A DNA stretch of 64,000 nucleotides, taken from assembly GCA_017543905.1 (NCBI GenBank), contig JAFYFC010000045.1, positions 1-64,000 of the forward strand. Direction: 5' to 3'. This DNA comes from Clostridia bacterium. Its GTDB lineage: Bacteria > Bacillota > Clostridia > Christensenellales > Aristaeellaceae. Below, in pieces: positions 20,248 through 27,958 of the stretch. The stretch's first letter is position 1, and each line of letters begins with the position of its first letter. The notes below the pieces were generated by a model. The model searched no databases. It was not told the DNA's origin and was given only the letters and a program-made list of their open reading frames with translations. A program made the position numbers and the translations under genes.

Positions 20248-21409
20248 TTGATTTTACGAATAAAGTGCATACCCAGCAGCCTATCACGCAGACAAGCGCC
20301 GTATACATGGCTGAATTCGCGCCGAGCACGCTCTCTGCCCAGCCGTATACAGGAGATATAATCGTTTGACCAAGCAGCAGCGAGAGCATCAAAGCTATCG
20401 TTACCACGAATCTGCGCTCAGGATATATCTGTCCCGCAATCGTAAGCGAAAAAGGTATGCCGGGCGCGTAGCAGAATACACTAATAAAGCACATAATCAT
20501 GGCCGCAAGCGGATTTTTAACGAGTATAGCAAGCAGCAGCGCGACTGCCGAAAGCGGCATCATTCTCTGCAGTATCTTGCGCATATTCGGATTTAACGCC
20601 GTGAGCAGCAATCTGCAAAGCGTTATTCCAAGATATATCACGCTTACTACCCATGCCGAGTACTTCGCGCCTTCATGCCCGAGCACGATAAAGCCCTTCG
20701 TTCTGACGAGCATTACATTCAGATACATGCCGCCAAGCAGCATGCTTATAATGAGTGGTCGCAGCTCACGTACCTTTGCGATTTCTTTTACCATTTTAAA
20801 GCTGATACGTTCGCTTATATCGGGTTCAGCTTCTATGCTGTTTTTGTATATTTGAGAGACCGTATACAGAAAAACCGCGAGCGCGAGCATCAGAACGCCC
20901 AGCGTCAGATATACCGTTTTCCAGCTGCTGCCGGCTTTAAGCATCGCATTGAACAGAAACGGCATACTCATTCCCGACAAGCCGTAAAATGCATGCAGTA
21001 AGCTCATGCGTCTTCCGCTGCCGGGATAGAGCTCCGATATTACAGACGAATTAAGCGCGTCCATGATACCCGTAGCAAGACCTACGCAGCACAGAAGCAT
21101 AAGAAACAGTGAATACGCATTTACAGCCAGTATCAGACACAGCGCTATTCCGCCTGATAACAGCCCAGAGAAAAGCACTTTCGATTTTCTGAATCTGCCT
21201 GCGGTAAACAGGGACATAACGAAAGCTGCAGTCGCAAAGGCGGATATCAGGCTTGACGGAACGCCCGTGGCAGCGCCAGTAAGCGAGAACGCTTCGGACA
21301 CGTCGAGCTGAAGCGTGCCGACTGCGGAATGTATCCCCGCCAGCATCCACATGCTCAGATATATGCATATGGAGTATATGTTTTTAGCTTTATAATTCAG
21401 TCTTTCCAT
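20231..21409 (-). CDS. major facilitator superfamily transporter
   Basis: This 392-residue membrane protein has about 12 hydrophobic segments in two six-helix halves with a short charged middle loop (EAEPDISERISFKMVKEI). I prefer the ATG at 21409 (MERLNYKAKN) over 21445, because GGAG lies 12 bases upstream and the overlap with yigZ is then only 13 bases. The first helices (SVFMWMLAG-like region, GAATGVPSSLISAF) recall sugar or drug carriers, but no substrate motif is specific. Position between yigZ and an RNA-modification gene does not reveal the cargo. Confidence 0.8.
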   Translation of the reverse strand: MERLNYKAKNIYSICIYLSMWMLAGIHSAVGTLQLDVSEAFSLTGAATGVPSSLISAFATAAFVMSLFTAGRFRKSKVLFSGLLSGGIALCLILAVNAYSLFLMLLCCVGLATGIMDALNSSVISELYPGSGRRMSLLHAFYGLSGMSMPFLFNAMLKAGSSWKTVYLTLGVLMLALAVFLYTVSQIYKNSIEAEPDISERISFKMVKEIAKVRELRPLIISMLLGGMYLNVMLVRTKGFIVLGHEGAKYSAWVVSVIYLGITLCRLLLTALNPNMRKILQRMMPLSAVALLLAILVKNPLAAMIMCFISVFCYAPGIPFSLTIAGQIYPERRFVVTIALMLSLLLGQTIISPVYGWAESVLGANSAMYTALVCVIGCWVCTLFVKSNDQQA

Positions 21410-22032
21410 GGAAGCAGCGATTCTCCGTTCAGTGTGAATGCGCATTTCCCGTCCAATGCGGTCGTGATTGCGTTTTTGACCTCGGCGGCTTCCTCTGTTT
21501 TAACAAGGAACGTGACAGAAACCTTATCAGTAAACGCTTTGTCTTCCACGATAACCGGCAGATTTTTTATGGCGTATTCCGCTTTGCCGAGCATTGAATA
21601 AGACACGGCTACAGTGTATTTTTTCGTCGGATATACTGAGGCGGTGCCGCACGCGTTTATTGCAAGTGCGGCGCTTTGCGAATACGCGCGCACAAGTCCT
21701 CCTGCGCCGAGCAGCACGCCGCCGAAATATCTTGTGATCACCAATATGCAGTTTGTGATCCCGCGCGCCTTTATTACCTCCATGATCGGAAGGCCTGCCG
21801 TGCCGCCGGGTTCGCCGTCGTCGCTGTAGCGCATTATGCCCATATTAGGTCCTATGGCATAGGCGTAACAGTTATGCGAGGCGTCCGTGTGTTCCGAGCG
21901 TATTTTTTTCAGAAAACCAAGCGCCTCGTCCTCACTGTCGGCAGGAGAACCGTAGCAGATGAACCTGGATTTGTTTATCACAAGTTCATCGCTGGCCGAT
22001 TTTAAAAGCGTTCTGTAAGGTTTGTTCTCCAT
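21397..22032 (-). CDS. yigZ: YigZ/IMPACT family protein
   Basis: This is a 211-residue protein of the IMPACT family; the eukaryotic relative regulates GCN2 and the bacterial members are of unclear function. The N-terminal UPF0029 domain shows SRFICYG, HTDASHNCYAYAIG, YSDDGEPGGTAGLPI and TRYFGGVLLGAGGLVRAYS, all family marks. The C-terminal ~60 residues form the DUF1949 RNA-binding-like domain. It begins immediately before the tyrS end (adjacent bases), so the two are coupled. Confidence 0.93.
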   Translation of the reverse strand: MENKPYRTLLKSASDELVINKSRFICYGSPADSEDEALGFLKKIRSEHTDASHNCYAYAIGPNMGIMRYSDDGEPGGTAGLPIMEVIKARGITNCILVITRYFGGVLLGAGGLVRAYSQSAALAINACGTASVYPTKKYTVAVSYSMLGKAEYAIKNLPVIVEDKAFTDKVSVTFLVKTEEAAEVKNAITTALDGKCAFTLNGESLLPWKD

Positions 22033-23271
22033 TTATTCCTTAATTACAAACTGATGATAAGCCTTTTTGCCACGTCTGATTATAAGACCTTTCCCTTCAA
22101 GCATTTCTTTTGTGAGCCTGTAATCCTCATCGGTAACCTTATCGTTGCCGATGTACAATCCGCCCTGCTGCACTGCCTTGCGCGCTTCGCCGTTGCTCTT
22201 GAAAAGTCCGGCCTTCGCCGCCCATACGATCAGGCGGTTTTCTGCCGCGAGCTCGTCCTCGGTTATTTCGGTTTTAGGCACAGAGCCTGCCGCGCCCGCG
22301 CCGGAGAACAATGCTTCCGCTGCTTTTTTCGCTTTGTTCGCTTCTTCTTCGCCGTGGATAAGCTTTGTTACTTCATATGCCAGCACAGTTTTTGCTTCGT
22401 TTATACGGTTATCAGTATATGAGCCAAGGCGCTTTACCTCGTCCATCGGAAGGAAGGTAAGCAGCGCCAGGCACTTTTCGACGTCTGCGTCGTCGACGTT
22501 TCTCCAGTACTGGTAAAAGTCGTAAGGCGCGGTTTTCGCCGGATCGAGCCAGAGCGCGCCGCGTTCGGTCTTGCCCATCTTGCGTCCGTCGTGTGTGAGC
22601 AGCAGCTTGAACGTAGCGGCAAAGGCGGGCTTACTGAGCTTTTTGCGTATAAGATCGGCGCCCGAAAGCATGTTGCTCCACTGGTCGTCGCCGCCGGTTT
22701 CAAGCGAGCAGCCGTATTTCTCGAACAGCTGCAGGAAATCATAGGACTGCATCAGCATGTAGTTGAATTCAAGGAAGGTCAGGCCCTTCTCAAGACGCTG
22801 CTTATAGCATTCGGCTGTGAGCATGCGGTTGACCGAGAAAAGCGAGCCTACGTCGCGCAGGAATTCTATGTAATTAAGATTCCTCAGCCAATCGGCGTTA
22901 TTCACGATTATCGCGTGATTCGGCTTGCCCTCGTCAAAGTCGAGAAACGATTTCATCTGCTGCTTTATGTGAGCGACGTTATCGTCTATAGTCTCGACTG
23001 TCATCATTTTGCGCATGTCGGTTTTTCCGGATGGGTCGCCGATCATCGCTGTGCCGCCGCCCATCAGCGCGATAGGCTTATGTCCGGCCTTCTGCAGATG
23101 AGCCATCGCCATTATAGGGATGTAGTGCCCGATATGCAGACTGTCGGCAGTCGGGTCAAATCCCGTGTAAAACGTTATCGGTCCTTCCTCGAAAGCCTTA
23201 TTAAGCTCTTCTTCGTACGTTATCTGCGCAAGAAAGCCTCTTTCGCGCAGTATGTCAAGCGCATTTTTCAT
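22033..23271 (-). CDS. tyrS: tyrosyl-tRNA synthetase
   Basis: This 412-residue class I aminoacyl-tRNA synthetase charges tRNA-Tyr. The HIGH-type motif is [12 protein letters not shown] and the KMSKS-type loop reads KMGKT, close to the KFGKT of other bacterial TyrRS. The Tyr-binding [20 protein letters not shown] region is present. The C-terminus carries an S4 domain ([18 protein letters not shown]). The start follows CGAGGTGATTAGA. It is the second gene behind a T-box leader whose specifier looks like UAC, a codon for tyrosine. Confidence 0.97.
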   Translation of the reverse strand: MKNALDILRERGFLAQITYEEELNKAFEEGPITFYTGFDPTADSLHIGHYIPIMAMAHLQKAGHKPIALMGGGTAMIGDPSGKTDMRKMMTVETIDDNVAHIKQQMKSFLDFDEGKPNHAIIVNNADWLRNLNYIEFLRDVGSLFSVNRMLTAECYKQRLEKGLTFLEFNYMLMQSYDFLQLFEKYGCSLETGGDDQWSNMLSGADLIRKKLSKPAFAATFKLLLTHDGRKMGKTERGALWLDPAKTAPYDFYQYWRNVDDADVEKCLALLTFLPMDEVKRLGSYTDNRINEAKTVLAYEVTKLIHGEEEANKAKKAAEALFSGAGAAGSVPKTEITEDELAAENRLIVWAAKAGLFKSNGEARKAVQQGGLYIGNDKVTDEDYRLTKEMLEGKGLIIRRGKKAYHQFVIKE

Positions 23272-23285
23272 TTCTAATCACCTCG

Positions 23286-24467
23286 TCAGTTTTTAAATGC
23301 TTTTGCAAGTTTTTCCATTCCTTCGCATATTTTCTCAACCGTGCTGTTCGAGAAGTTGAGTCTCAGCGTATTGTTATGCCCGCCCTCGGGATAAAAGTGC
23401 GTGCCGGGCACATATGCGACTCCGCTGTCGACTGCCTTGGTAAGCAGCGCCGTCGCGTTCATATTCTCCGGCAGCGCAGCCCAGATGAACAGACCGCCAT
23501 CCGGCTTATAGAGCTTAGTGCCCTCCGGAAAAGCCGAGAAGCCTTCCAGCATCGCGTCTCTCTGCGCCTTATATCCGGCGAGTATCCTTTTTAAATGCTC
23601 CGGAAGCAGTCCTTTGCGCAGATATGCGTCGACGATAGCCTGCGTCATAAGCGGGCAGTGCAGATCGCTCGACTGCTTGCCGATTACGCATTTACGCATA
23701 AGCTGCGGGATCGATACCACCATTGCACCGACGCGCATACCTGGAGAAATGATCTTCGAAAAGCTCGCGAGATATACGACCCAGCCGCTTTTATCGAAGC
23801 TTTTGATCGTCGGCAGACTTTCTCCGTCATACCGCAGATCGTGATACGGATCGTCCTCCGCGACTATCACTCCGTACTTTTCAGCGAGCTCGGCTATGCG
23901 CCGTCTTCTTTCTGTGCATAGCGTTACGCCGGTCGGATTTTGAAATGTTGGTATCACGTACACAAGCTTAGGTTTATGGGTTTTTATCGCGTCCTCCAGA
24001 GCGTCCGGAAGTATGCCGTTCTCATCCGAGGCTACTCCCACGATTTTGGCATGATACGTACGCATCGCCTGCAGCGCGCCCAAAAAAGTGGGATCCTCCA
24101 CGAGCACGACATCACCCGGGTCTATCAACACCTTAAGCAGCAGATCCATACCCTGCGTAGAGCCCTCGGTGGGAAGAATTTCGCTCTCGTCACATATGAC
24201 ACCGCAATTATTCAGATATGACTGTATGCTTCCTCTGAGAGGCGGAAATCCTTCCGAGGCGCCGTACTGAAGTATCGGAGCGCCGATATCGGTTATAACC
24301 TCCTGCGCGATAGGCCCGATAACCTCAGGCTCGAGTGCAGCATTTGACGGATTTCCTCCCGCGAAGGAGATCATGCCGGGCTTGCCCAGCAGCTTAAAAA
24401 TATCTCTTATAACGCTGCCGTTTATGGGTGTGATATGCTTTGCAAACAAACCTTCATTAAATTCCAT
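23286..24467 (-). CDS. PLP-dependent class I/II aminotransferase
   Basis: This is a 393-residue fold-type I aminotransferase of the LysN/MocR-related group. PLP-binding features: GSTQGMDLL (102-110), Asn in FQNPTG (177), Asp/Tyr in AEDDPYHDLRY, K238 in SFSKIISPGMRVG and the final Arg in NTLRLNF. Family members act on 2-aminoadipate, aromatic and branched-chain amino acids. Its place as first gene behind a Tyr-type T-box and 14 bases before tyrS suggests a role in tyrosine or aromatic amino acid synthesis, such as 4-hydroxyphenylpyruvate to tyrosine. That role is inferred from regulation, not from the active site. Confidence 0.88.
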   Translation of the reverse strand: MEFNEGLFAKHITPINGSVIRDIFKLLGKPGMISFAGGNPSNAALEPEVIGPIAQEVITDIGAPILQYGASEGFPPLRGSIQSYLNNCGVICDESEILPTEGSTQGMDLLLKVLIDPGDVVLVEDPTFLGALQAMRTYHAKIVGVASDENGILPDALEDAIKTHKPKLVYVIPTFQNPTGVTLCTERRRRIAELAEKYGVIVAEDDPYHDLRYDGESLPTIKSFDKSGWVVYLASFSKIISPGMRVGAMVVSIPQLMRKCVIGKQSSDLHCPLMTQAIVDAYLRKGLLPEHLKRILAGYKAQRDAMLEGFSAFPEGTKLYKPDGGLFIWAALPENMNATALLTKAVDSGVAYVPGTHFYPEGGHNNTLRLNFSNSTVEKICEGMEKLAKAFKN

Positions 24468-24525
24468 TGTTTCACCTCCGCAAAAGCTATGATTTTATGT
24501 GCGTACCGAATGCGATCTCCTATGC

Positions 24526-24552
24526 AAAAACGCCTTCCCGTCCGGGAAGGCG
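24526..24552 (-). terminator. T-box regulated terminator hairpin
   Basis: A perfect 10-bp stem (CGCCTTCCCG with CGGGAAGGCG) ends in five T residues on the minus strand. It overlaps the 3' side of the T-box antiterminator, so the two folds exclude each other. Confidence 0.85.
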
Positions 24553-24736
24553 TCTATAACGCGGTACCACTTCCATTCGCCTGTCAAGGCCTTGGAACGC
24601 TGTATCGGGCGCACCCGGAAAGGGCTGACTGTTCACCCTTTCTGCTCAGGAGTGTATTCGCATATGCTCAAGCTTCCGCCTTGCACCAACCGGCGTATCT
24701 CTGCAGCGTCACATATGTTACTTGTTCCCTCATCGC
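24526..24736 (-). promoter_or_regulatory. T-box riboswitch, tyrosine-type
   Basis: The minus-strand leader holds the conserved T-box signature: stem I with an AGAGA-like GCAGAGATACGC and a GGTTGGTGCAAGGC loop, a specifier region GCGAATACACTCCTGAG, then the antiterminator bulge AGTGGTACCGCG (24560-24571) and a terminator hairpin with T tract at 24526-24552. The specifier triplet reads UAC, a Tyr codon, by comparison with the usual GAA-NNN-A layout. Uncharged tRNA-Tyr would hold the antiterminator open and allow the aminotransferase-tyrS operon to be read. The triplet choice is an inference by eye. Confidence 0.88.
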
Positions 24737-24742
24737 GTGGTT

Positions 24743-24771
24743 AATATACCACAATACTTCAGCTAAGTCAA
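24743..24771 (-). promoter_or_regulatory. promoter of the T-box operon
   Basis: On the minus strand TTGACT (24771-24766), a 17-base spacer and TATATT (24748-24743) form a near-consensus sigma-70/sigma-A promoter. The start would fall near 24736, at the first base of the T-box leader. Confidence 0.8.
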
Positions 24772-25026
24772 CAGCGGCAGGTTAAAGTTTTGCACAGAAT
24801 GCAATTTGTCGGATACGCTTTATCCGGTTTATGCCGCCTTAATATACCGTTCGTATTGTTTATGAGTATACGTTCAGATGAAATATGCCGCTGTTTTTCT
24901 TTAATGATGCTCCCGGTAAGTGCAGCTATTTATCAAAAGGTACTTAGAGTAATGTCCATTTTGCAGTGGAACTATATTCTGAACTAAATGTCTATCAATC
25001 TTGGCTTGTTAAATTTCTGAAATCCA
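24772..25026. other. intergenic region without recognised gene
   Basis: This AT-rich 255-base stretch separates the divergent T-box operon and tRNA promoters. No coding frame of note is visible. The only structure seen is a 9-bp inverted repeat, AATGTCCAT at 24951-24959 and ATGGACATT at 25026-25034, whose right arm overlaps the -35 box of the tRNA promoter. Confidence 0.5.
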
Positions 25027-25055
25027 TGGACATTCGCTCCTGCTTCTGTTATAAT
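25027..25055 (+). promoter_or_regulatory. promoter of the tRNA-Thr/tRNA-Pro unit
   Basis: TGGACA (25027-25032), a 17-base spacer and TATAAT (25050-25055) make a strong promoter that would start transcription about 10 bases before tRNA-Thr. Confidence 0.85.
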
Positions 25056-25072
25056 AATAAAGCTGTTGATTT

Positions 25073-25145
25073 GCCAACGTAGCTCAGTCGGTAGAGCAGC
25101 GGTTTCGTAAACCGCAGGTCAGGGGTCCGAGTCCCCTCGTTGGCT
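25073..25145 (+). tRNA. tRNA-Thr (anticodon CGT)
   Basis: A complete cloverleaf is visible: acceptor GCCAACG with CGTTGGC, D arm GCTC..GAGC, anticodon stem GCGGT/ACCGC around TTCGTAA, T arm AGGGG TCCGAGT CCCCT. The anticodon CGT reads ACG. The CCA end is not encoded. It is 3 bases from the next tRNA and shares its promoter and terminator. Confidence 0.96.
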
Positions 25146-25148
25146 TCC

Positions 25149-25222
25149 CGAGGTGTAGCGCAGTTTGGTAGCGCGTTTGGTTCGGGACCAAAAGGTCGTG
25201 GGTTCAAATCCCGTCACCTCGA
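25149..25222 (+). tRNA. tRNA-Pro (anticodon CGG)
   Basis: Acceptor CGAGGTG pairs with CACCTCG; the D arm is GCGC..GCGC, the anticodon stem TTTGG/CCAAA encloses TTCGGGA, and the T arm is GTGGG TTCAAAT CCCGT. The anticodon CGG reads CCG proline codons. No CCA is encoded. Confidence 0.96.
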
Positions 25223-25226
25223 TAGC

Positions 25227-25272
25227 GCAAAACCCTTGCAGAATAATGTGTCTGCGGGGGTTTTGCTTTTTT
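25227..25272 (+). terminator. terminator of the tRNA pair
   Basis: GCAAAACCC pairs with GGGTTTTGC, with a further TTGCAGA/TCTGCGG inner helix, followed by six T residues. It closes the two-tRNA transcript. Confidence 0.9.
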
Positions 25273-25303
25273 ATACTCGCACAGCTTTATACTGTTTTAA
25301 TGT

Positions 25304-25408
25304 TTACGGTAATAAGCCCCTTATCGGGTTTGCGTCCCCTGACAGCCCGACAAAATGCTTGTGATGCTTGTCCAGCGTGTGCTTCCAGTCATATAGTGTA
25401 CGGATCAT
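25304..25408 (-). CDS. small phage-type ORF, 34 residues
   Basis: This small gene starts at the ATG that overlaps the stop of the 58-residue ORF (ATGA), with AAGGAGGG just upstream. The product begins MIRTLYDWKHTLDKHHKHFVG and is rich in His and Lys. No family is recognised. The good ribosome site and coupling argue that it is, or was, translated. It is the last gene of the prophage-head remnant and may be cut short. Confidence 0.45.
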   Translation of the reverse strand: MIRTLYDWKHTLDKHHKHFVGLSGDANPIRGLLP

Positions 25409-25581
25409 TCGTAGCCCTCCTTCTTTCCTTTGCGTTTAACGGCCTTCACGGCCTTTTTTTCGGGCTTGTTTTCCGCCTGGTGCATTTCCTCATCCGCGGG
25501 CGGGTAATCAATTCTCTGCCCGCATAACAGGCAATAGAATATGCCGTCCGTGCATCTGACCTTATCATGATTGCAGGCCAT
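25405..25581 (-). CDS. small phage-type protein with a CxxC pair, 58 residues
   Basis: A strong AGGAGG lies 8 bases before the ATG at 25581. The product starts MACNHDKVRCTDGIFYCLLCGQ, with three or four Cys (C3, C10, C17, C20) and a His that could bind one zinc ion, followed by an acidic patch and a highly basic Lys tail (KKAVKAVKRKGKK). Small zinc-binding proteins of this kind are often coded right after the minor capsid gene in siphophages of Firmicutes. Function unknown. It is coupled to the next 34-residue ORF. Confidence 0.6.
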   Translation of the reverse strand: MACNHDKVRCTDGIFYCLLCGQRIDYPPADEEMHQAENKPEKKAVKAVKRKGKKEGYE

Positions 25582-25605
25582 GGTGTACCTCCTAAAAAGT
25601 TTTTG

Positions 25606-25634
25606 TTGACTTTTGGCTTTGTATCGCTTATAAT
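25606..25634 (+). promoter_or_regulatory. promoter of a putative small RNA
   Basis: TTGACT (25606-25611), exactly 17 bases, then TATAAT (25629-25634), on the plus strand. It points into the structured element at 25639-25712 and away from the neighbouring minus-strand phage genes. This is one of the best promoter matches in the window. Confidence 0.7.
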
Positions 25635-25638
25635 ATGA

Positions 25639-25712
25639 ATGCGGGGCCCTACGGGCGAGTCCTGTTGGTTCCCCCGCATGAAAGCGTCCGATGCTCGGGC
25701 GCTTTATTTTTT
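25639..25712 (+). ncRNA. putative structured small RNA in the prophage remnant
   Basis: Starting 5 to 7 bases after a near-consensus promoter, the plus strand folds into an 8-bp helix, ATGCGGGG with CCCCGCAT, that encloses a mini hairpin (CCC TAC GGG) and a 16-base single-stranded stretch CGAGTCCTGTTGGTTC. A second hairpin follows, AAAGCGTCCGA / TCGGGCGCTTT, with a run of six T (25707-25712), a textbook terminator. The predicted RNA is about 70 bases. It lies on the strand opposite to the capsid remnant and the 58-residue ORF, in the gap between them. I do not recognise the fold as a named family. Everything here is visible in sequence; expression is inferred. Confidence 0.6.
25681..25712 (+). 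terminator. terminator of the putative small RNA
   Basis: An 11-bp interrupted stem (AAAGCG..CCGA with TCGG.CGCTTT) and six T residues. It overlaps the stop codon of the minus-strand capsid remnant at 25704-25706. Confidence 0.75.
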
Positions 25713-26750
25713 GTAGAACCGCTTTATTCCGAGAACGTTCCCATTTTTGTATAGCATGATGTCCACCGTCGCCTTGTTGCTGCTCTGCATTCGATCCTCA
25801 ACCTGGGCCCAGGCCTCCGCCTCTGTCAGTGTGAGCTTTGAAATATCTACGATCACGCCGCCGGGGTTTTCTGCTATTTGCTTTAGGCCGGAGTGCACTC
25901 GTTCGTTTACCTTTTTATTGCTTTTGGGTGTCTTAAGGTCCCAAAGTTTTCCGCGCCACTCGTAGTCCGGGTTCTTGACATTGCGGACCTTGCTTTCCTC
26001 GCGCACGGTCATATCCCCGCCGTAAGTCCGGTGCAAAAACTCCGCCATGCGAATCTCGTCGTCATGGCTGCCGTCCCGGGGCACATTCTGTTGGATCGTG
26101 TACGTTCCGCGGCCGGGCGTTTTTTTGAACTCGTAGTCCTCGACGAGACCCGAGTATTTGTTTTGACGGTTCGGGGCTTCCGCGCCCTCAAAGCTCGCGT
26201 TAACCGGCGTGTATTCGCGGTTCTTGCGTCGCGTCCTGCCGGTGTCGTCGCAGAAGGTCTCGAGGTCGTTGCTTGCCTGCCGCACCTTGGCCTTTTGCGC
26301 GTTGATCTCGGCCTCTGTCGCGCCCTGCGCTTTGAGCACTTCAAGGTCGCGTTTCTCCTCGCGGAGCTTGCGCTCGAGCGCCCTCTGTTGCTGGCTCTCC
26401 TCGTAGGCCTTGGCGTTCTCCTCCGGGTCCTGCGGCGGCTCCCGTATCACGCTGACGCCCGGAATGAACACCATCGGGTAGTGCCCGCAGTTTACGCCGA
26501 AAAGCCCGCCGCCGTAGCGGAAGGATTCAACCTCATCCTCGCTGTGGATTATGATCTCGTTGCCGTCCAGGTCCGTGGTGGTGCCCGTGCGTCCGCTCGT
26601 GCTCAGCACCTTCCCCTGCCAGGGGTAGCAGAGCGGCCTCGCCGCGTTCTTGCTGCTTACCTGGTAGAGGTCGTTTCCGTATTCCCGGTTACACTCCCAG
26701 ACGGCCGCGCGTGAAATGTTTAACAGGATCGCTTGGTCGTTATGATGTCA
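25704..26750 (-). pseudogene. truncated phage minor capsid protein with C-terminal nuclease-toxin domain
   Basis: The frame is open from a TGA near 26751 without a credible start and reads into the C-terminal half of the phage minor capsid protein 2 family (QAILLNISRAAVWEC...NAARPLCYPWQGKVLSTSGRTG...YGGGLFGVNCGHYPMVFIPG). A Glu/Lys-rich coiled coil follows (ALERKLREEKRDLEVLK). The final ~110 residues (EIRMAEFLHRTYGGDM........NPDYEWRGKLWDLKTP.SNKKV, IVDIS) resemble the CdiA-C/PBECR type of BECR-fold RNase seen as tips on phage head proteins. The N-terminal head part, about 200 residues, is missing. Portal and terminase genes are absent as well. An internal GTG at 26609 could start a shorter product. 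Confidence 0.65.
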
Positions 26751-26755
26751 ATTAT

Positions 26756-26785
26756 AACAAAAGGCGCGGTTGCCCGCGCCGATAT
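26756..26785 (-). terminator. terminator downstream of rnpB
   Basis: The minus strand has GGCGCGG/CCGCGCC around a 4-base loop followed by TTTTGTT. A second hairpin without T tract (GATGCCGTCC/GGGCGGCATT) lies closer to the rnpB end at about 26808-26831. Confidence 0.75.
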
Positions 26786-26835
26786 AAAGATATTATGAAC
26801 AGATAATGCCGCCCTGTTACGGACGGCATCTTTAA

Positions 26836-27165
26836 CGAGAGATGTCTGTAAGCCGAGTTCTGTATCTGACGGTCATCTATCTGGGCCTTAAGTTGCCAGA
26901 AGGCTCAAGCGATGTTTGTGAGCGGGACGGGCAGCCCTGTGTCGCTCAGCTATCTTGCACCGGATGGGGTTTACAGAACGGACAAGTCGCCATGCCGTTG
27001 GTGAGCTCTTACCTCGCCTTTCCACCCTTACAGCCGTATGGCTGCGGTATATCTCTGTTGCACTCTCCCTGAAGTCGCCTCCGCCGGTATTTCGCCGGCA
27101 TCCTGCCCTGCGGTGCTCGGACTTTCCTCAAACAGAAAACTGTCTGCGACCGTCTGACATCCTCG
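26836..27165 (-). ncRNA. rnpB: RNase P RNA
   Basis: The catalytic RNA of RNase P, about 330 bases, read on the minus strand. P1 pairs CGAGGATGTC at the 5' end with GACATCTCTCG at the 3' end. The universal stretch GAGGAAAGTCCGAGC follows the first helices, and the 3' region contains ACAGAACTCGGCTTAC. Other core segments (GGGTGAGG-type CR-II/III, AGAGCTCACC) are visible. The 5' end is only a few bases from the stop of the zinc-ribbon gene, so it may be partly co-transcribed with it. Confidence 0.95.
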
Positions 27166-27173
27166 AAAAAAGC

Positions 27174-27881
27174 TTAATCCGGCGCGTAGAGTATCCTGCC
27201 GCAGTTATCGCAGGTAAGCACCGTGTCGGAGGATTTTAGCTCACGCAGCGTTCCTATCGGCAGCGTCATGAAGCAGCCGGTGCACTGCTGATTCAGCAGC
27301 TTCGCGATAGGCGGCGTGCAATGCTGCTTGACCTGCCTGTACTTTTCGAGATCGGCCGCGTCGAGCTTCTCTCCTACTTTGTCAGCGTTTGTGCGGAGCT
27401 GTTTAAGCTTGATTTTGTCGTTTGCAAACTCTACGTCGTATTCTTTCTTTATCGCGTCATATTCGGATTTGGTTTTTGCGGCGCGTTTTCTTATGTCGTT
27501 CTGCGCGCGCTCAGCGGTTTCAGCGCTCTTCAAAAGCACGGAAAGCTGCTTTTCACAGTTTTCGATCGCTCTGAGCAGCTTATCGGCGGTTTTCAGACGG
27601 TTTGCGACGTCTTCGCTCGACAGCTCCTGTATATCCGCGTTCTCCTTTGTGAAATCCTCAAACAGCGCAGACAGACGATCGGCTTCCTCCTTGTATTCGG
27701 AAATCTTCTGCTCCATCTTGCCTATTTCCGAATCGACCTTTGCAAACTGCGCCTGCTGTTTTTTGAGAAACTCGGTCTGGTTGATCAGAAGCTTTCGCTT
27801 TTCAGACTGACGCATTTCGTTGCTGAATCGGTCCGCTTCGAGATCGAGCTGCATATAATCCCACAGTGCCTTTAAATCCAT
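27174..27881 (-). CDS. coiled-coil protein with C-terminal C4 zinc ribbon
   Basis: This 235-residue protein consists of a long alpha-helical coiled coil (about residues 15-180, rich in Lys and Glu heptads) and a C-terminal zinc ribbon with Cys pairs CTGC and CDNC. This is the DUF164/zf-RING_7 family, a widespread bacterial protein of unproven function, sometimes likened to CT398 that binds sigma-54 and flagellar parts. The promoter TTGCAA-17-GATAAT at 27937-27909 precedes it. It lies directly upstream of rnpB. Confidence 0.85.
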   Translation of the reverse strand: MDLKALWDYMQLDLEADRFSNEMRQSEKRKLLINQTEFLKKQQAQFAKVDSEIGKMEQKISEYKEEADRLSALFEDFTKENADIQELSSEDVANRLKTADKLLRAIENCEKQLSVLLKSAETAERAQNDIRKRAAKTKSEYDAIKKEYDVEFANDKIKLKQLRTNADKVGEKLDAADLEKYRQVKQHCTPPIAKLLNQQCTGCFMTLPIGTLRELKSSDTVLTCDNCGRILYAPD

Positions 27882-27908
27882 TATGACTCCTCCGACTCTA
27901 TTTTAATC

Positions 27909-27937
27909 ATTATCTCACTCGTGAATAGCTTTTGCAA
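27909..27937 (-). promoter_or_regulatory. promoter before the zinc-ribbon gene
   Basis: Minus strand TTGCAA (27937-27932), 17-base spacer, GATAAT (27914-27909), 28 bases before the ATG with GGAGG in between. Confidence 0.55.
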
Positions 27938-27958
27938 GCCCTAAATATGTAATATCTG

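Noticed and set aside
22033..23271. KMGKT in TyrRS as a defect of the KMSKS motif
   Set aside because: Bacterial TyrRS commonly reads KFGKT or similar at this place, so it is normal.
25140..25527. Plus-strand frames over and after tRNA-Pro
   Set aside because: They overlap tRNA genes and a terminator and have no recognisable product.
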